Source: Salinimicrobium sp963739625
GTDB lineage: Bacteria > Bacteroidota > Bacteroidia > Flavobacteriales > Flavobacteriaceae
Length of the DNA: 64,000 bases
NCBI GenBank assembly: GCA_963739625.1
Contig: CAVUAU010000011.1
Coordinates: 124,001 to 188,000, forward strand
Direction: 5' to 3'
The notes beneath the pieces were generated by a model. The model did not search any database. It was given only the letters and a program-made list of their open reading frames with translations, and was not told the DNA's origin. This document shows, one piece after another, positions 27,473 to 36,527 of the stretch (its first letter is position 1; each line of letters starts with the position of its first letter). Made by a program: the position numbers and the translations under genes.

Positions 27473-28214
27473 GAAAAGATTGGATTGCTTGGGTTAAAAG
27501 TTGGTAGATCTGCTTGTTTTGAGGATCTGAAAGTTGTTCTAAATGTGCCTGTATGGTCGTTTGATCATTTCTTACGGCAGGACCCGTTTGAACTTCGGAA
27601 GGAGATGCATCCTGAATTTTTCTCGCGGTCTCCATGATCAATGGCTGCAGGATCTCGAAAGGAATGTCATTCTCCTTGCAGATCTTTTCTCCAATACTGT
27701 AAAGATGGTTCACGAAGTTGCACACAAAGACGGCAGAAAGATGGATCTTTTTTCGTTGTTCTGAAGAAATCTCGTAAGCTTTTCCCGAGATCTCACTGGC
27801 CATTTGCTTTAATAGTTCAAGATCTTCGGAAGAATTTGCCTCCAGGCAAAAAGGAATCTCATGATAGTCGAGTTCCTTCTCTTTTGAAAATGTCTGTAAA
27901 GGGTAGAAAACGCCTTTTCTCTGACATTTTCCGAGGGAATCCAGTCCTGCAGAACCCGAGGTATGTGCGATAAGGGCCTGCTTTCCCTGAAGTTCTTCTG
28001 CTATTTCGGGAATCACGTCGTCTTTTAGCGCCAGCAGGTAAACATCGGCATCGGCAAGATCAGAGATTTTTATAGTGACATTAGTGCCGAATTTATGGAG
28101 GTTGTTAGATGAATGGTTGTAAACCTGTTTCACCTGTACCTTTGCAGAGGCAGAAAAGGCCTTGTAAAGGTGAGTCGCGACATTTCCGGAGCCTAAAAGC
28201 ACTAGTTGGATCAT
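27456..28214 (-). CDS. Rossmann-like and DUF2520 domain protein
   Basis: 252 residues. Seen: N-terminal dinucleotide-binding motif VLLGSGNVATHLYKAF (residues 4-19), a central ALIAHTSGSAGLDSL, and a C-terminal helical DUF2520 domain with VFVCNFVNHLYSIGE and DASPSEVQTGPAVRND. It resembles pyrroline-carboxylate or ketopantoate reductases in build. Function unknown. It is the first gene of the run to maf and is divergent from ccsBA; about 100 bases separate the start codons. Confidence 0.88.
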   Translation of the reverse strand: MIQLVLLGSGNVATHLYKAFSASAKVQVKQVYNHSSNNLHKFGTNVTIKISDLADADVYLLALKDDVIPEIAEELQGKQALIAHTSGSAGLDSLGKCQRKGVFYPLQTFSKEKELDYHEIPFCLEANSSEDLELLKQMASEISGKAYEISSEQRKKIHLSAVFVCNFVNHLYSIGEKICKENDIPFEILQPLIMETARKIQDASPSEVQTGPAVRNDQTTIQAHLEQLSDPQNKQIYQLLTQAIQSFHGKKL

Positions 28215-28310
28215 GAGGCAAAAATACCAAAAATTATGAGCAGGAAAATAGTTGGAGCGGCATTAGGTAAATCCTTATGCTAAAGAAATCCTAAATCCTC
28301 AAAAAATGCT

Positions 28311-28318
28311 TACTTTTG
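28311..28318 (+). promoter_or_regulatory. Candidate -7 box for ccsBA (TACTTTTG)
   Basis: TACTTTTG matches TAnnTTTG and lies 25 bases before the ATG at 28343 within the divergent spacer. No convincing -33 box. Confidence 0.45.
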
Positions 28319-28342
28319 CGACGTTTTAAAAGACATCTCCTC

Positions 28343-31300
28343 ATGCAGAAAAAAATTGCATCTATCCTGTTTTCCACTCGTTTAATGGCCTTTCTCTTTA
28401 TAATCTTTGCAGTCGCGATGGGGCTGGGAACATTTATCGAAGACTGGTACAGCACAGAAACCGCCAGAGTTTGGATTTACAACTCCCTTTGGTTTGAGGT
28501 TATTATGGCCTTTTTTGTGATCAACTTTGCGGGGAATATTGTTCGCTTTAAACTTCACAAAAGGGAAAAATGGAGTTCTCTTTTGCTCCACCTTTCTTTC
28601 ATATTTATCCTTGTTGGAGCCTTTGTTACGAGATACATCAGCTACGAAGGCATGATGCCCATTCGTGAAGGCGCAACAGAAAATACTTTTCTTTCAGATA
28701 AGACCTTTTTGACCACCTTTATTGACGGGGAGATCGATGGGCAACCCAGGAGAAGAGTAGTGGAGAACGAAGTCTTGCTGGCCCCGGGAGCCAATAATGA
28801 GTATTCTTTTGATACAGATTATAACGGGCAGCCGGTAAAACTTGAGATCGTTGATTACATTCACGGTGCCGAAATGGGATTGGTCGAAAACCCCAATGGA
28901 GAGAACTACCTAAAGATAGTTGAGGCCGGTGGAGGAAATCGTCATGACCATTACCTCAAGGAGGGCGAGGTGACGAGCATTCACAATGTACTTTTCGCTT
29001 TCAACAATCTTACAGAAGGTGCCATAAATATCATTTTTGAAGATGGAGAGTACAAGATCTCTTCTCCTTTTGAGGGTAGCTTCATGAGAATGGCCGACAG
29101 GATGCAGGGAGAAGTGGTACAAAGACAGCACCCAGACCTTCAACCTCAGGTCTCTTTACAATATGGCAGGAATGCAGTTTGTAATGCCCGATCCTGTGGT
29201 TCGTGGTTCTTATGAAGTTATTCCTACTGAACAAAAAATGGATCACCAGCAGGATGCCGTAAAAGTACGCGTCTCCAGTGCCGGCGAGTCTGAGACAATA
29301 ACTTTAATGGGAAGCAAAGGCGTGATCAATGATCCAAAAAAGCTCAATTTAGGCGGACTTGAATTTTACCTGAGCTATGGCTCAAAAAAATATGAACTGC
29401 CGTTTGCCATAAAACTTGATGATTTTATCGCAGCCAAATATCCCGGAACAGAAAAAAGTTACTCTTCCTTTAAAAGTAAAGTAACGGTGATAGACCAGAA
29501 CGAATCTTTCCCTTACGAGATCTTTATGAACCATGTGCTGGACTACCAGGGCTACCGCTTCTTCCAATCTTCTTTTGATCCAGATGAGAAAGGAACAGTA
29601 CTTTCTGTGAATCATGATTTTTGGGGTACCTGGATCACTTATGTGGGTTACACCCTGTTGTACATCGGGCTGTTATGGATTCTTGTAGCTCCCGGTTCGC
29701 GTTTTGGAGAACTTAAAAAACAGCTTAAAAAAGTGAAGAAAAAGAAGACCAAACTGGCAGCGATCCTCATTTTCTTTGTTTCTTTCAGCGGCTTTTCCCA
29801 GGAGCAGGAGCACCAGCATAGAAACGTCACTCTAAATGACATTTCTAAGGAACGTATTGATTCCATTATTAAAGCCAACGTGGTTTCTGAAGAGCATGCT
29901 GCCAAATTCGGCCGTCTTGTGGTGCAGGATGCCGGCGGAAGGATGAAACCCGTCAATACCTATTCTTCGGAATTGCTTCGGAAGCTGAGCAAGAGCGCCG
30001 AATATGAAGGCATGACCTCAGACCAGGTGATCATCTCAATGACCGAAAATCCCACCATGTGGTACAATGTACCGCTGATGTATGTGAAAAAAGACAATGA
30101 CAGCCTGCATCATATCCTTGATGTACCCGAAGATTCGAAGTATTTAAGGTTGACCAGCTTTTTTGATGCCGAAGGCAATTACAAGTTGAGCCCTTACCTG
30201 GAAAGTGCCTACCAGGCGGCCGTGCCTAACCAGTTTCAGAAGGATTTTATCGAGACAGATCACCGGGTGAACCTGCTTTACAGTGCGCTGCAGGGTAAGG
30301 TGCTTAGGATTTTTCCGGTTCCCGGAGATGAGAACAACAAGTGGGTTTCTCATGTTGACGCGGCCGATGCCGGTCTAAAAGGAATGGATTCGCTTTACAC
30401 GCAGCAAATTCTGCCTATTTATTTTAATGCGCTTCAGGAAGCGAAAAAGACAGGAGATTATTCCAAAGCCGAAGAATTTTTGAACAGTATTAAAAGCTAT
30501 CAGAAGAAATTCGGAAGCGAAGTAATGCCTTCCGAAGAGAAGATCAACACAGAGATCATCTATAATAAATATGATGTTTTTAGGAATCTTTTCTGGATGT
30601 ATATGTTGGCGGGAGTAGTGATGCTGTTCTTTGTGATCCTGAAGATCTTCAAAAGCAACAAATTTATTGACGGTTTCATTTACCTCTCGAAAATAGCAAT
30701 TGTTATCCTCTTTATCCTGCACACGGCAGGCTTAATCGCGCGTTGGTACCTTTCTGGGCACGCGCCCTGGAGTGATGCTTATGAGTCGATGATCTACGTA
30801 GCCTGGGCGACTATGTTGTTCGGCTTGATCTTCGGAAGGAAAAGTGATCTTACCATGGCCTCTACGGCTTTTGTGGCTTCGATGATCCTCATGATCGCGC
30901 ACTGGAACTGGATGGATCCTGCGATAGCCAACCTGCAGCCGGTGCTGGATTCTTACTGGCTAATGATCCACGTTTCGATCATTGTTGCAAGTTATGGGCC
31001 GTTCACCCTGGGAATGATCCTGGGAGTGGTTTCGCTGATATTAATGATCCTTACCAACGACCGAAATAAGAAAAAGATGGACCTCAATATTAAAGAGATC
31101 ACCATAATTACCGAAATGGCGCTTACCGTTGGGCTTGTAATGCTTACAATCGGGAACTTCCTTGGAGGGCAGTGGGCGAATGAAAGCTGGGGTCGTTACT
31201 GGGGCTGGGATCCAAAAGAGACCTGGGCGCTGGTAAGTATTATGGTCTATGCTTTTGTGATCCACATTAGGCTGGTGCCGGGAATGAGAAGCCGTTGGCT

Positions 31301-31547
31301 GTTCAATTTTATGTCGGTTGTAGCTTTTTCAAGTATTATGATGACCTATTTTGGGGTGAACTTCTACCTAAGCGGATTACACTCCTACGCGAGCGGGGAT
31401 AAGGTGATCACGCCAAACTTCGTGTACTACACAATAGCTGCAGTAGCTCTTCTGGGGCTGGTTTCCTATTTAAGCTTTATCAAGCACTATAAAAAAGGGG
31501 AGCGAAAAAGGCTCGGACTGAAAAAGAAAAAGAAGAAAAATTCTTAA
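28343..31547 (+). CDS. ccsBA: Fused cytochrome c biogenesis protein ResB/CcsA, one frameshift
   Basis: System II heme delivery and cytochrome c ligation at the membrane. ATG 28343 is the chosen start (MQKKIASILFSTRLMAFL). Seen: the ResB part with helices and WSSLLLHLSFIFILVGAFVT, then an extracytoplasmic domain; the frame breaks near 29145 where one extra C is likely, after which RSLYNMAGMQFVMPDPV continues. The C-terminal CcsA part carries the tryptophan-rich heme motif WGRYWGWDPKETWAL and several histidine-bearing helices. Corrected length about 1067 residues, typical for the Bacteroidota fusion. A strong terminator follows. Confidence 0.9.
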
Positions 31548-31550
31548 TCA

Positions 31551-31580
31551 AAAACGCGCAATGAAAATTGCGCGTTTTTT
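31551..31580 (+). terminator. Rho-independent terminator of ccsBA
   Basis: A GC-rich stem acgcgcaat / attgcgcgt with loop gaaa is followed by a run of six T, starting four bases after the ccsBA stop. Confidence 0.9.
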
Positions 31581-31599
31581 GTTGCCGGTTTTTTAATAT

Positions 31600-31763
31600 C
31601 CCACCCCGTCCTGCGGCCACCCCTCCAAAGGAGGGTACTCTAAATTTAATTTTCTATATGTTTACGAGGAAAGTTTTAAACTTAGGAATTGATCCTTTCA
31701 AGGTCCGATTATATTTTTTGAACCCTCCCCTCCCGGGAAGGGTGCCTGAAAGGCGGGGTGGGA
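31600..31763. repeat. MITE-like imperfect inverted repeat
   Basis: Left arm 31600-31640 (starts cccaccccgtcctgcgg) and right arm 31721-31763 (ends aaggcggggtgggag) are imperfect reverse complements of about 40 bases, separated by an AT-rich core of about 80 bases. Each arm contains a smaller hairpin (ccctcc/ggaggg; ccctccc/gggaggg-like). The GC-rich arms contrast with the AT-rich surroundings. No transposase ORF. This looks like a dispersed, non-autonomous repeat; other copies should exist elsewhere in the genome. Confidence 0.65.
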
Positions 31764-31847
31764 GAAGAAAAATTTTCCGAAAGCCAATAACGTCGTTAAG
31801 ACAGAAGTCTAATGCTCAATTATTGTTTTAAGTCACCAATCCCCAAT

Positions 31848-31893
31848 CACTGATCACTGACCACTGATCACTGACCACTGAGCACTGATCACT
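31848..31893. repeat. Heptanucleotide tandem array (CACTGAt/c)
   Basis: About six to seven consecutive 7-bp units cactgat, cactgac, cactgat, cactgac, cactgag, cactgat, ending at the stop codon of the pirin gene. Perfect 7-bp period with variation only at the last base. Confidence 0.85.
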
Positions 31894-32731
31894 AAAACTT
31901 CCCCTGCTGGTAATCTTCATAGGCCTGGTTGATCTCTTCCATGGTATTCATCACAAAGGGACCACGGGCGACTACGGGTTCTTTGAAAGGTTCGGCGTGG
32001 CCGAAAAGGACAACAGCATCGGTAAGCGCCTCAATTCTTAGTTCCTCGTGGTCATTGTTGAACTCTACCAGGTGCAGCGCCTGAATGTGTTCTCCATTGA
32101 TCTTTATTTCGCCACGAATAACGTAGCATAAAATGTTGTGATCTTTTGGTACAGTAGTTTCAAATATACCTTCGGGTTTAAAGAAGAGCGTGCTGAGGTT
32201 GATTTCAGTTAAGGTGTCAAAAGCCCCTTTTTGAGACTCCAGTTCTCCGGAAACTACTTGTGCGCTAACTTTTCCGTCATCGAATTGCACCTGCGGAATT
32301 TCCGGTTTTTGCAGTCCGCAGTAATTCGGGTTGGTCATTTTTAGTTTTGCAGGCAAATTTACCCACAGCTGTAGAATTTCGAGGTCACCGCCTTCACGCT
32401 TGAATTTTTCCGAAGAAACTTCCGCGTGAATTAGTCCGCTGCCGGCAGTCATCCACTGCACGCCTCCGGATTCTATTACAGAATTATTTCCGCCGGAATC
32501 CTTATGAGCGATATCGCCATCCAAAATAAAGGTCACCGTTTCCATCCCCCGGTGCGGGTGCGGACCAAAAGGCAGGCCGTTATTGCCGGGCGGATATTTT
32601 TGCGGGCCGTGATGGTTCAGAAACAGGAAAGGATCTATCATGTCCAGCTTCCGCGTAGGCATGGGCGAGTAAGTGATAAGGTCAGCTATAGGGCGGTACT
32701 CGGCTTTATAAACGTTTTTAATAGTTCTCAT
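31892..32731 (-). CDS. Pirin family protein
   Basis: 279 residues, bicupin. Seen: N-terminal cupin metal-site residues in FGPHPHRGMETVTFILDG (His-x-His) and GSGLIHAEVSSE (His and Glu), and a second cupin ending HNILCYVIRGEIKINGEHI. Known: bacterial pirins such as YhhW are quercetin 2,3-dioxygenase-like metalloproteins whose physiological role is unclear. The stop lies against the heptamer array. Single gene, 48 bases after the NYN-domain gene. Confidence 0.92.
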   Translation of the reverse strand: MRTIKNVYKAEYRPIADLITYSPMPTRKLDMIDPFLFLNHHGPQKYPPGNNGLPFGPHPHRGMETVTFILDGDIAHKDSGGNNSVIESGGVQWMTAGSGLIHAEVSSEKFKREGGDLEILQLWVNLPAKLKMTNPNYCGLQKPEIPQVQFDDGKVSAQVVSGELESQKGAFDTLTEINLSTLFFKPEGIFETTVPKDHNILCYVIRGEIKINGEHIQALHLVEFNNDHEELRIEALTDAVVLFGHAEPFKEPVVARGPFVMNTMEEINQAYEDYQQGKF

Positions 32732-32779
32732 ACCACAATTTTTAAAGATGTTCCAAAAATGGCTTTTTTGAAGCCTCTT

Positions 32780-33508
32780 CTAATCTTTGTTTCGCACGTA
32801 AATGAGCTTGTATTTTCCGCCTTTTTGATTCTCCCGTGATTCGATCTCAAACTTGTCGATGGAGTTGATCATTGGCGTCAATTTTTGAAAGCCGTAGTTA
32901 CGGGAATCAAAGTTGGGCTGCTTTTTCTGGAGCAAACTTCCCACATCCCCTAGAAAAGCCCATCCGTCATCATCGGCAACATCAGAGATGGTCGTGGAGA
33001 TAAGCTTTATGACCTTTGAAGTGATCTTGTCGTAATCACTTTTCTTAGTCTCTTTTTCCTTGCTGCTTTCCTTTGTCTGTTGCTTCAGGATCTCAATGTA
33101 AATGAACCTGTCGCAGGCGACAATAAAAGGATCGGGAGTTTTCTTCTCGCCAATTCCAATGACATTCATGCCCGCTTCCCTTAGCCGGGTAGCGAGGCGG
33201 GTAAAATCACTGTCGCTGGACACCAGACAAAAACCGTCAACCTTTCCGGAGTAAAGTATATCCATAGCATCAATGATCATGGCCGAGTCGGTCGCATTTT
33301 TGCCCTGGGTGTAGCCGTATTGCTGAATGGGCGTTACTGCATTTTCAAGCAGCACATTCTTCCATTTGGCCAGGTGAGGTTTGGTCCAGTCTCCGTAAAT
33401 TCTTTTTATAGTGGGATTGCCGTATTTGGCGATTTCTTCCATCATTTCCTTGACGTAAGCCGAAGGAATGTTATCTCCGTCAATAAGGACGGCTAATTTT
33501 ACTTCCAT
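32780..33508 (-). CDS. NYN domain / LabA-like ribonuclease with OST-HTH (LOTUS) domain
   Basis: 242 residues. Seen: NYN (PIN-like) nuclease domain at about 4-140 with acidic residues in LAVLIDGDN, DSAMIIDAMD and LVSSDSDFTRLATRLRE, then a lysine-rich linker (KESSKEKETKKSDYDK), then a LOTUS-type domain at about 165-240 (WAFLGDVGSLLQKKQPNFD, YGFQKLTPMI). Known: such proteins are predicted RNases; the LOTUS domain binds RNA. All the key acidic residues are present. Not in an operon that explains its target. Confidence 0.9.
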   Translation of the reverse strand: MEVKLAVLIDGDNIPSAYVKEMMEEIAKYGNPTIKRIYGDWTKPHLAKWKNVLLENAVTPIQQYGYTQGKNATDSAMIIDAMDILYSGKVDGFCLVSSDSDFTRLATRLREAGMNVIGIGEKKTPDPFIVACDRFIYIEILKQQTKESSKEKETKKSDYDKITSKVIKLISTTISDVADDDGWAFLGDVGSLLQKKQPNFDSRNYGFQKLTPMINSIDKFEIESRENQKGGKYKLIYVRNKD

Positions 33509-33599
33509 TAATGATTTTTCTGTTATTAATCATTAAAGATAGGCAAATTGCCCCTGAAGCTGTAGAGCATTTATAGGATTAGTATTTTTTTAAGGAAAG

Positions 33600-34493
33600 C
33601 TATTCCGGGGAATGTTCAATATTGTCGGGCTCAATATGAATAAGAACATCGGTAATTTGAGGAAATTTTTCCAAAAGCACACTTTTAAGATCGTGTGCGA
33701 TCTCGTGACCTTTGTTCACCGTAAGTTGACCGTCCACCACTGCGTGCAGGTCAACGTGATAGACCATTCCGGCCTTGCGTACAAAACATTTTTCGGTTTC
33801 AATCACTCCGGGTACATCGTGCGCCACCTCCCTAATTTCCTCGATAAGTTCGTCATACATGTGCTCGTCCATGATCTCACCAAGTGCGGGCCGTAGGATG
33901 AGGTAGGCATTATAGAGAATAAAGCCCGCGGCAAAAAGTGCAGCCCAGTCATCGGCGGCTTCGTAGCCCTTCCCCATAAAAATGGCTATAGAAATACCTA
34001 TAAAAGCCATTAAAGAGGTAATGGCATCGCTCCTGTGGTGCCAGGCATCGGCTTTTAAGGAAGAACTTTTGGTCTCATCACTGGTTTTGTTGACAAACCT
34101 GTAAAAAAGTTCCTTGGTCACGATGATAGCCGCCAGCACGATAAGAGTGTAAGGCTCGGGAACTTTTTGCGGACTTTGTATGTTCTCAATGCTTTGAAAA
34201 ACAATTACCGTGGCCGAAACGATGAGAAAACCCACTACCGCAAATGTGATAAGCGGTTCTACTTTTCCGTGCCCGTAAGGATGATTATCGTCTGCAGGCC
34301 GCGCCGAATATTTCAGCCCGAAAAGCACCAACAGGCTTGAAAAAACATCGGTGGTAGACTCAATAGCATCGGCGATAAGGGCGTAAGAATTTCCGAAGAT
34401 GCCCGTGAGACCTTTGATCACGGCAAGAGCAGCATTTCCCGCAATGCTCATGTAGGATGCTTTTATGGCTTTTTCGTGCTGCTCGGTTTTCAT
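33600..34493 (-). CDS. Cation diffusion facilitator family transporter
   Basis: 297 residues from ATG 34493 (MKTEQHEKAIKASYM); a start 12 bases upstream is less likely. Six helices and a C-terminal cytoplasmic metal-binding domain. Seen: helix 2 motif ADAIESTTD and helix 5 motif ADAWHHRSDA, giving Glu/Asp plus His/Asp as metal ligands instead of the His/Asp pairs of zinc exporters, and ADDNHPYGHGKVEPL after helix 2 as in FieF-type members. This points to an Fe/Mn/Zn efflux pump of FieF-like type; specificity is inference. C-terminal cupredoxin-like domain ends in LIHIEPDNIEH. Confidence 0.9.
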   Translation of the reverse strand: MKTEQHEKAIKASYMSIAGNAALAVIKGLTGIFGNSYALIADAIESTTDVFSSLLVLFGLKYSARPADDNHPYGHGKVEPLITFAVVGFLIVSATVIVFQSIENIQSPQKVPEPYTLIVLAAIIVTKELFYRFVNKTSDETKSSSLKADAWHHRSDAITSLMAFIGISIAIFMGKGYEAADDWAALFAAGFILYNAYLILRPALGEIMDEHMYDELIEEIREVAHDVPGVIETEKCFVRKAGMVYHVDLHAVVDGQLTVNKGHEIAHDLKSVLLEKFPQITDVLIHIEPDNIEHSPE

Positions 34494-34503
34494 GTTAAAG
34501 ATC

Positions 34504-34528
34504 AAAGGCCGGTTTTTGCCGGCCTTTT
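34504..34528 (-). terminator. Terminator between yebC and the CDF gene
   Basis: Stem aaaggccgg / ccggccttt with loop tttttg, directly after the yebC stop and 11 bases before the CDF start codon. The T-rich tail on the minus strand is weak. Confidence 0.7.
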
Positions 34529-34532
34529 GGTT

Positions 34533-35264
34533 TTAGTTTTCTTCTTCTTCTGAAGTTTCCTCCATCGTGTGATATACATGCTGTACATCATCATCTTCTT
34601 CGAGTTTTTCAAGAAGTTTTTCGACATCTGCTGCCTCTTCTTCTGAAAGTTTTTTGGTCACCTGCGGAATACGCTCAAATCCTGAAGAAATGATTTCGAT
34701 CTCACGGTTCTCCAACTCCTTCTGAAGGGCCCCAAAAGCTTCAAAAGGCGCATAGATCATAATGGCATCCTCGTCTTCAAAGACTTCTTCGGCACCAAAA
34801 TCGATCAATTCCAGTTCCAGCTCTTCTGGGTCAAGGCCTTCGCCGTTGATCTTGAAGTTACAGGTGTGGTCGAACATGAATTCCACAGAACCTGAAGTAC
34901 CCAGGTTTCCGTCGCATTTATTGAAATAGGAACGCACGTTTGCTACGGTCCTGTTGTTGTTATCTGTGGCGGTTTCTACCAGCACGGCGATCCCGTGAGG
35001 CGCATAACCTTCAAAAAGAACAATTTTATAGTCGCCCTGGCTTTTGTCGCTGGCGCGTTTTATGGCGCGCTCAATGTTGTCTTTGGGCATGTTAACGCTC
35101 TTGGCGTTCTGGATAACGGCACGAAGTCTGGCGTTAGTGTCGGGGTCGGGCCCACCTTCCTTTACGGCCATTACAATATCTTTTCCAATGCGGGTAAAGG
35201 CTTTGGCCATAGCCGACCAACGCTTCATTTTACGCGCTTTTCTGAATTCGAATGCTCTTCCCAT
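34533..35264 (-). CDS. yebC: YebC/PmpR family transcriptional or translational regulator
   Basis: 243 residues, cytoplasmic. Seen: the family start MGRAFEFRKARKMKRWSAMA, then NARLRAVIQNAKSVNMPKDN with IERAIKRA, YEGYAPHGIAVLVE-like FEGYAPHGIAVLVETATDNN, and an acidic C terminus (LEEDDDVQHVYHTMEE). Known: YebC-type proteins act as DNA-binding regulators or ribosome-associated factors for proline tracts. Monocistronic: terminator follows. Confidence 0.94.
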   Translation of the reverse strand: MGRAFEFRKARKMKRWSAMAKAFTRIGKDIVMAVKEGGPDPDTNARLRAVIQNAKSVNMPKDNIERAIKRASDKSQGDYKIVLFEGYAPHGIAVLVETATDNNNRTVANVRSYFNKCDGNLGTSGSVEFMFDHTCNFKINGEGLDPEELELELIDFGAEEVFEDEDAIMIYAPFEAFGALQKELENREIEIISSGFERIPQVTKKLSEEEAADVEKLLEKLEEDDDVQHVYHTMEETSEEEEN

Positions 35265-35329
35265 TGCTTAAATTAATTGAGGGCGTAAAAATAGGAAAAA
35301 TAGGCATTTTTGGAACCTGCTGCAGCAAA

Positions 35330-35620
35330 TTATTCACCGGCGTCTACGATGTCCTCGATCGTGTGAGCCATTTTGAAGTCTTTTTCGGTCACCCCGCCGG
35401 CATCATGGGTAGAAAGCGTGATCTGCAATTGATTATAAACGTTGCACCAGTCCGGGTGATGCTGCTGGGCTTCGGCTTCAAAGGCGATCCTTGTCATGAC
35501 CGAAAATGCTTCTTTGAAATTCTCGAACTGGAAAGAAGTATGAATGGCGTCGTCTTTATATTCCCAGCCGTCCAGTTCCTGTAAGTGCTTGTCGATCTCT
35601 TCTTTGCTTAACTTGTTCAT
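35330..35620 (-). CDS. 4a-hydroxytetrahydrobiopterin dehydratase (pterin-4a-carbinolamine dehydratase)
   Basis: 96 residues. Regenerates the pterin cofactor after aromatic amino acid hydroxylation. Seen: HHPDWCNVYNQLQITL with the catalytic His pair, and THDAGGVTEKDF, both diagnostic. No phenylalanine hydroxylase gene is visible nearby. The gene stands alone between yebC and an epimerase gene. Confidence 0.93.
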   Translation of the reverse strand: MNKLSKEEIDKHLQELDGWEYKDDAIHTSFQFENFKEAFSVMTRIAFEAEAQQHHPDWCNVYNQLQITLSTHDAGGVTEKDFKMAHTIEDIVDAGE

Positions 35621-35705
35621 ATTTTGTCATTTTTGGAACCTAAAAGTTAGCCATTCAAAAAGAGGATTTCTGCGGAAGCTTCTGAAATTAATAGAAGATT
35701 AACAA

Positions 35706-36524
35706 TCAGGAGATCAGGGTACCCGAGATGACCTCCTGCACAGAGATCTGAAGATTTTTGGGAAGTAAATTATCCTTCGGAAGCACCGCTAAAAAGCGGT
35801 CAAAATTGGAATCGTACACGTTTTTGAGCAAGGGATCTTTTTCACCGAGTTCTTCACAAATTTCAGCAATAAGATCATTGTGATGAATAAGATCATTACT
35901 ACCCAGGTGAAAAACGCCCTGTTTTTTCTGATTGATGATATAGTGAATTTGCTGAGTAAGTTTGGCATCTGTAGTGGCGTTGACCACAACGTTAGAAAAT
36001 ACTTCAATGGCTTCCACCTCCTTCAGCTGCCGCTTGATCTCCAGGACCCGTGGCGAATTGGCGCCGTAGACCATGGGAACGCGTGCGATGACATATTTGT
36101 GGTTGGGCAGACGCAGCAGCGCATTCTCGATCTTGATCTTGAACCTTCCGTAGACACTTTGAGAAAGCGTCTTGTCATACTCGTAAGAAGGATAATTGGT
36201 AAAGGCGTCAAAAACGTTGGCCGAAGAAAGGAAGATGAGCTTTGTATCCCGCGTACGCAAAATGTAATCTATGATCTCAAAATGCGCGTAGATCTGCGCA
36301 TCAAAATTTCCGCGCAGGGCAGAGATAATGATGTTGGGGCGCAGGCTCTCCAGCAGTACAGAAATGCTTTCCTTTTCTACATCAAAAAGATGAAACTTTT
36401 GATTCTGCTCAAAAAAGGCATTTTCTGTCCTGTATGTAGCGTGGGTATTAAAATAGGGGTAAAGCTCTTTATACAAGGCATTGCCGATAAAGCCGCTTCC
36501 CCCTAAGATCAAAATTTTCTTCAA
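35706..36524 (-). CDS. NAD-dependent epimerase / RmlD-like sugar nucleotide reductase
   Basis: 272 residues, short-chain dehydrogenase fold. Seen: ILILGGSGFIGNALYKEL (residues 4-21, cofactor-binding glycines), SSANVF, and YGRFK (YxxxK catalytic pair) near residue 130. It is shorter than GalE and nearest in build to RmlD/dTDP-4-dehydrorhamnose reductase. Four bases after gcvT on the same strand, so probably co-transcribed. Substrate not known. Confidence 0.82.
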   Translation of the reverse strand: MKKILILGGSGFIGNALYKELYPYFNTHATYRTENAFFEQNQKFHLFDVEKESISVLLESLRPNIIISALRGNFDAQIYAHFEIIDYILRTRDTKLIFLSSANVFDAFTNYPSYEYDKTLSQSVYGRFKIKIENALLRLPNHKYVIARVPMVYGANSPRVLEIKRQLKEVEAIEVFSNVVVNATTDAKLTQQIHYIINQKKQGVFHLGSNDLIHHNDLIAEICEELGEKDPLLKNVYDSNFDRFLAVLPKDNLLPKNLQISVQEVISGTLIS

Positions 36525-36527
36525 AAA

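Noticed and set aside
31568..31831. 87-codon open frame across the MITE-like repeat
   Set aside because: It runs through the terminator and the inverted repeat, has no coding character and no recognisable product.
31848..31893. CRISPR-like array
   Set aside because: Units are 7 bp with no spacers, and no cas genes are in the window. It is a simple tandem repeat.
35880..36506. 208-codon open frame antisense to the epimerase gene
   Set aside because: Lies fully inside a gene with clear Rossmann and YxxxK motifs, and shows no domain of its own.
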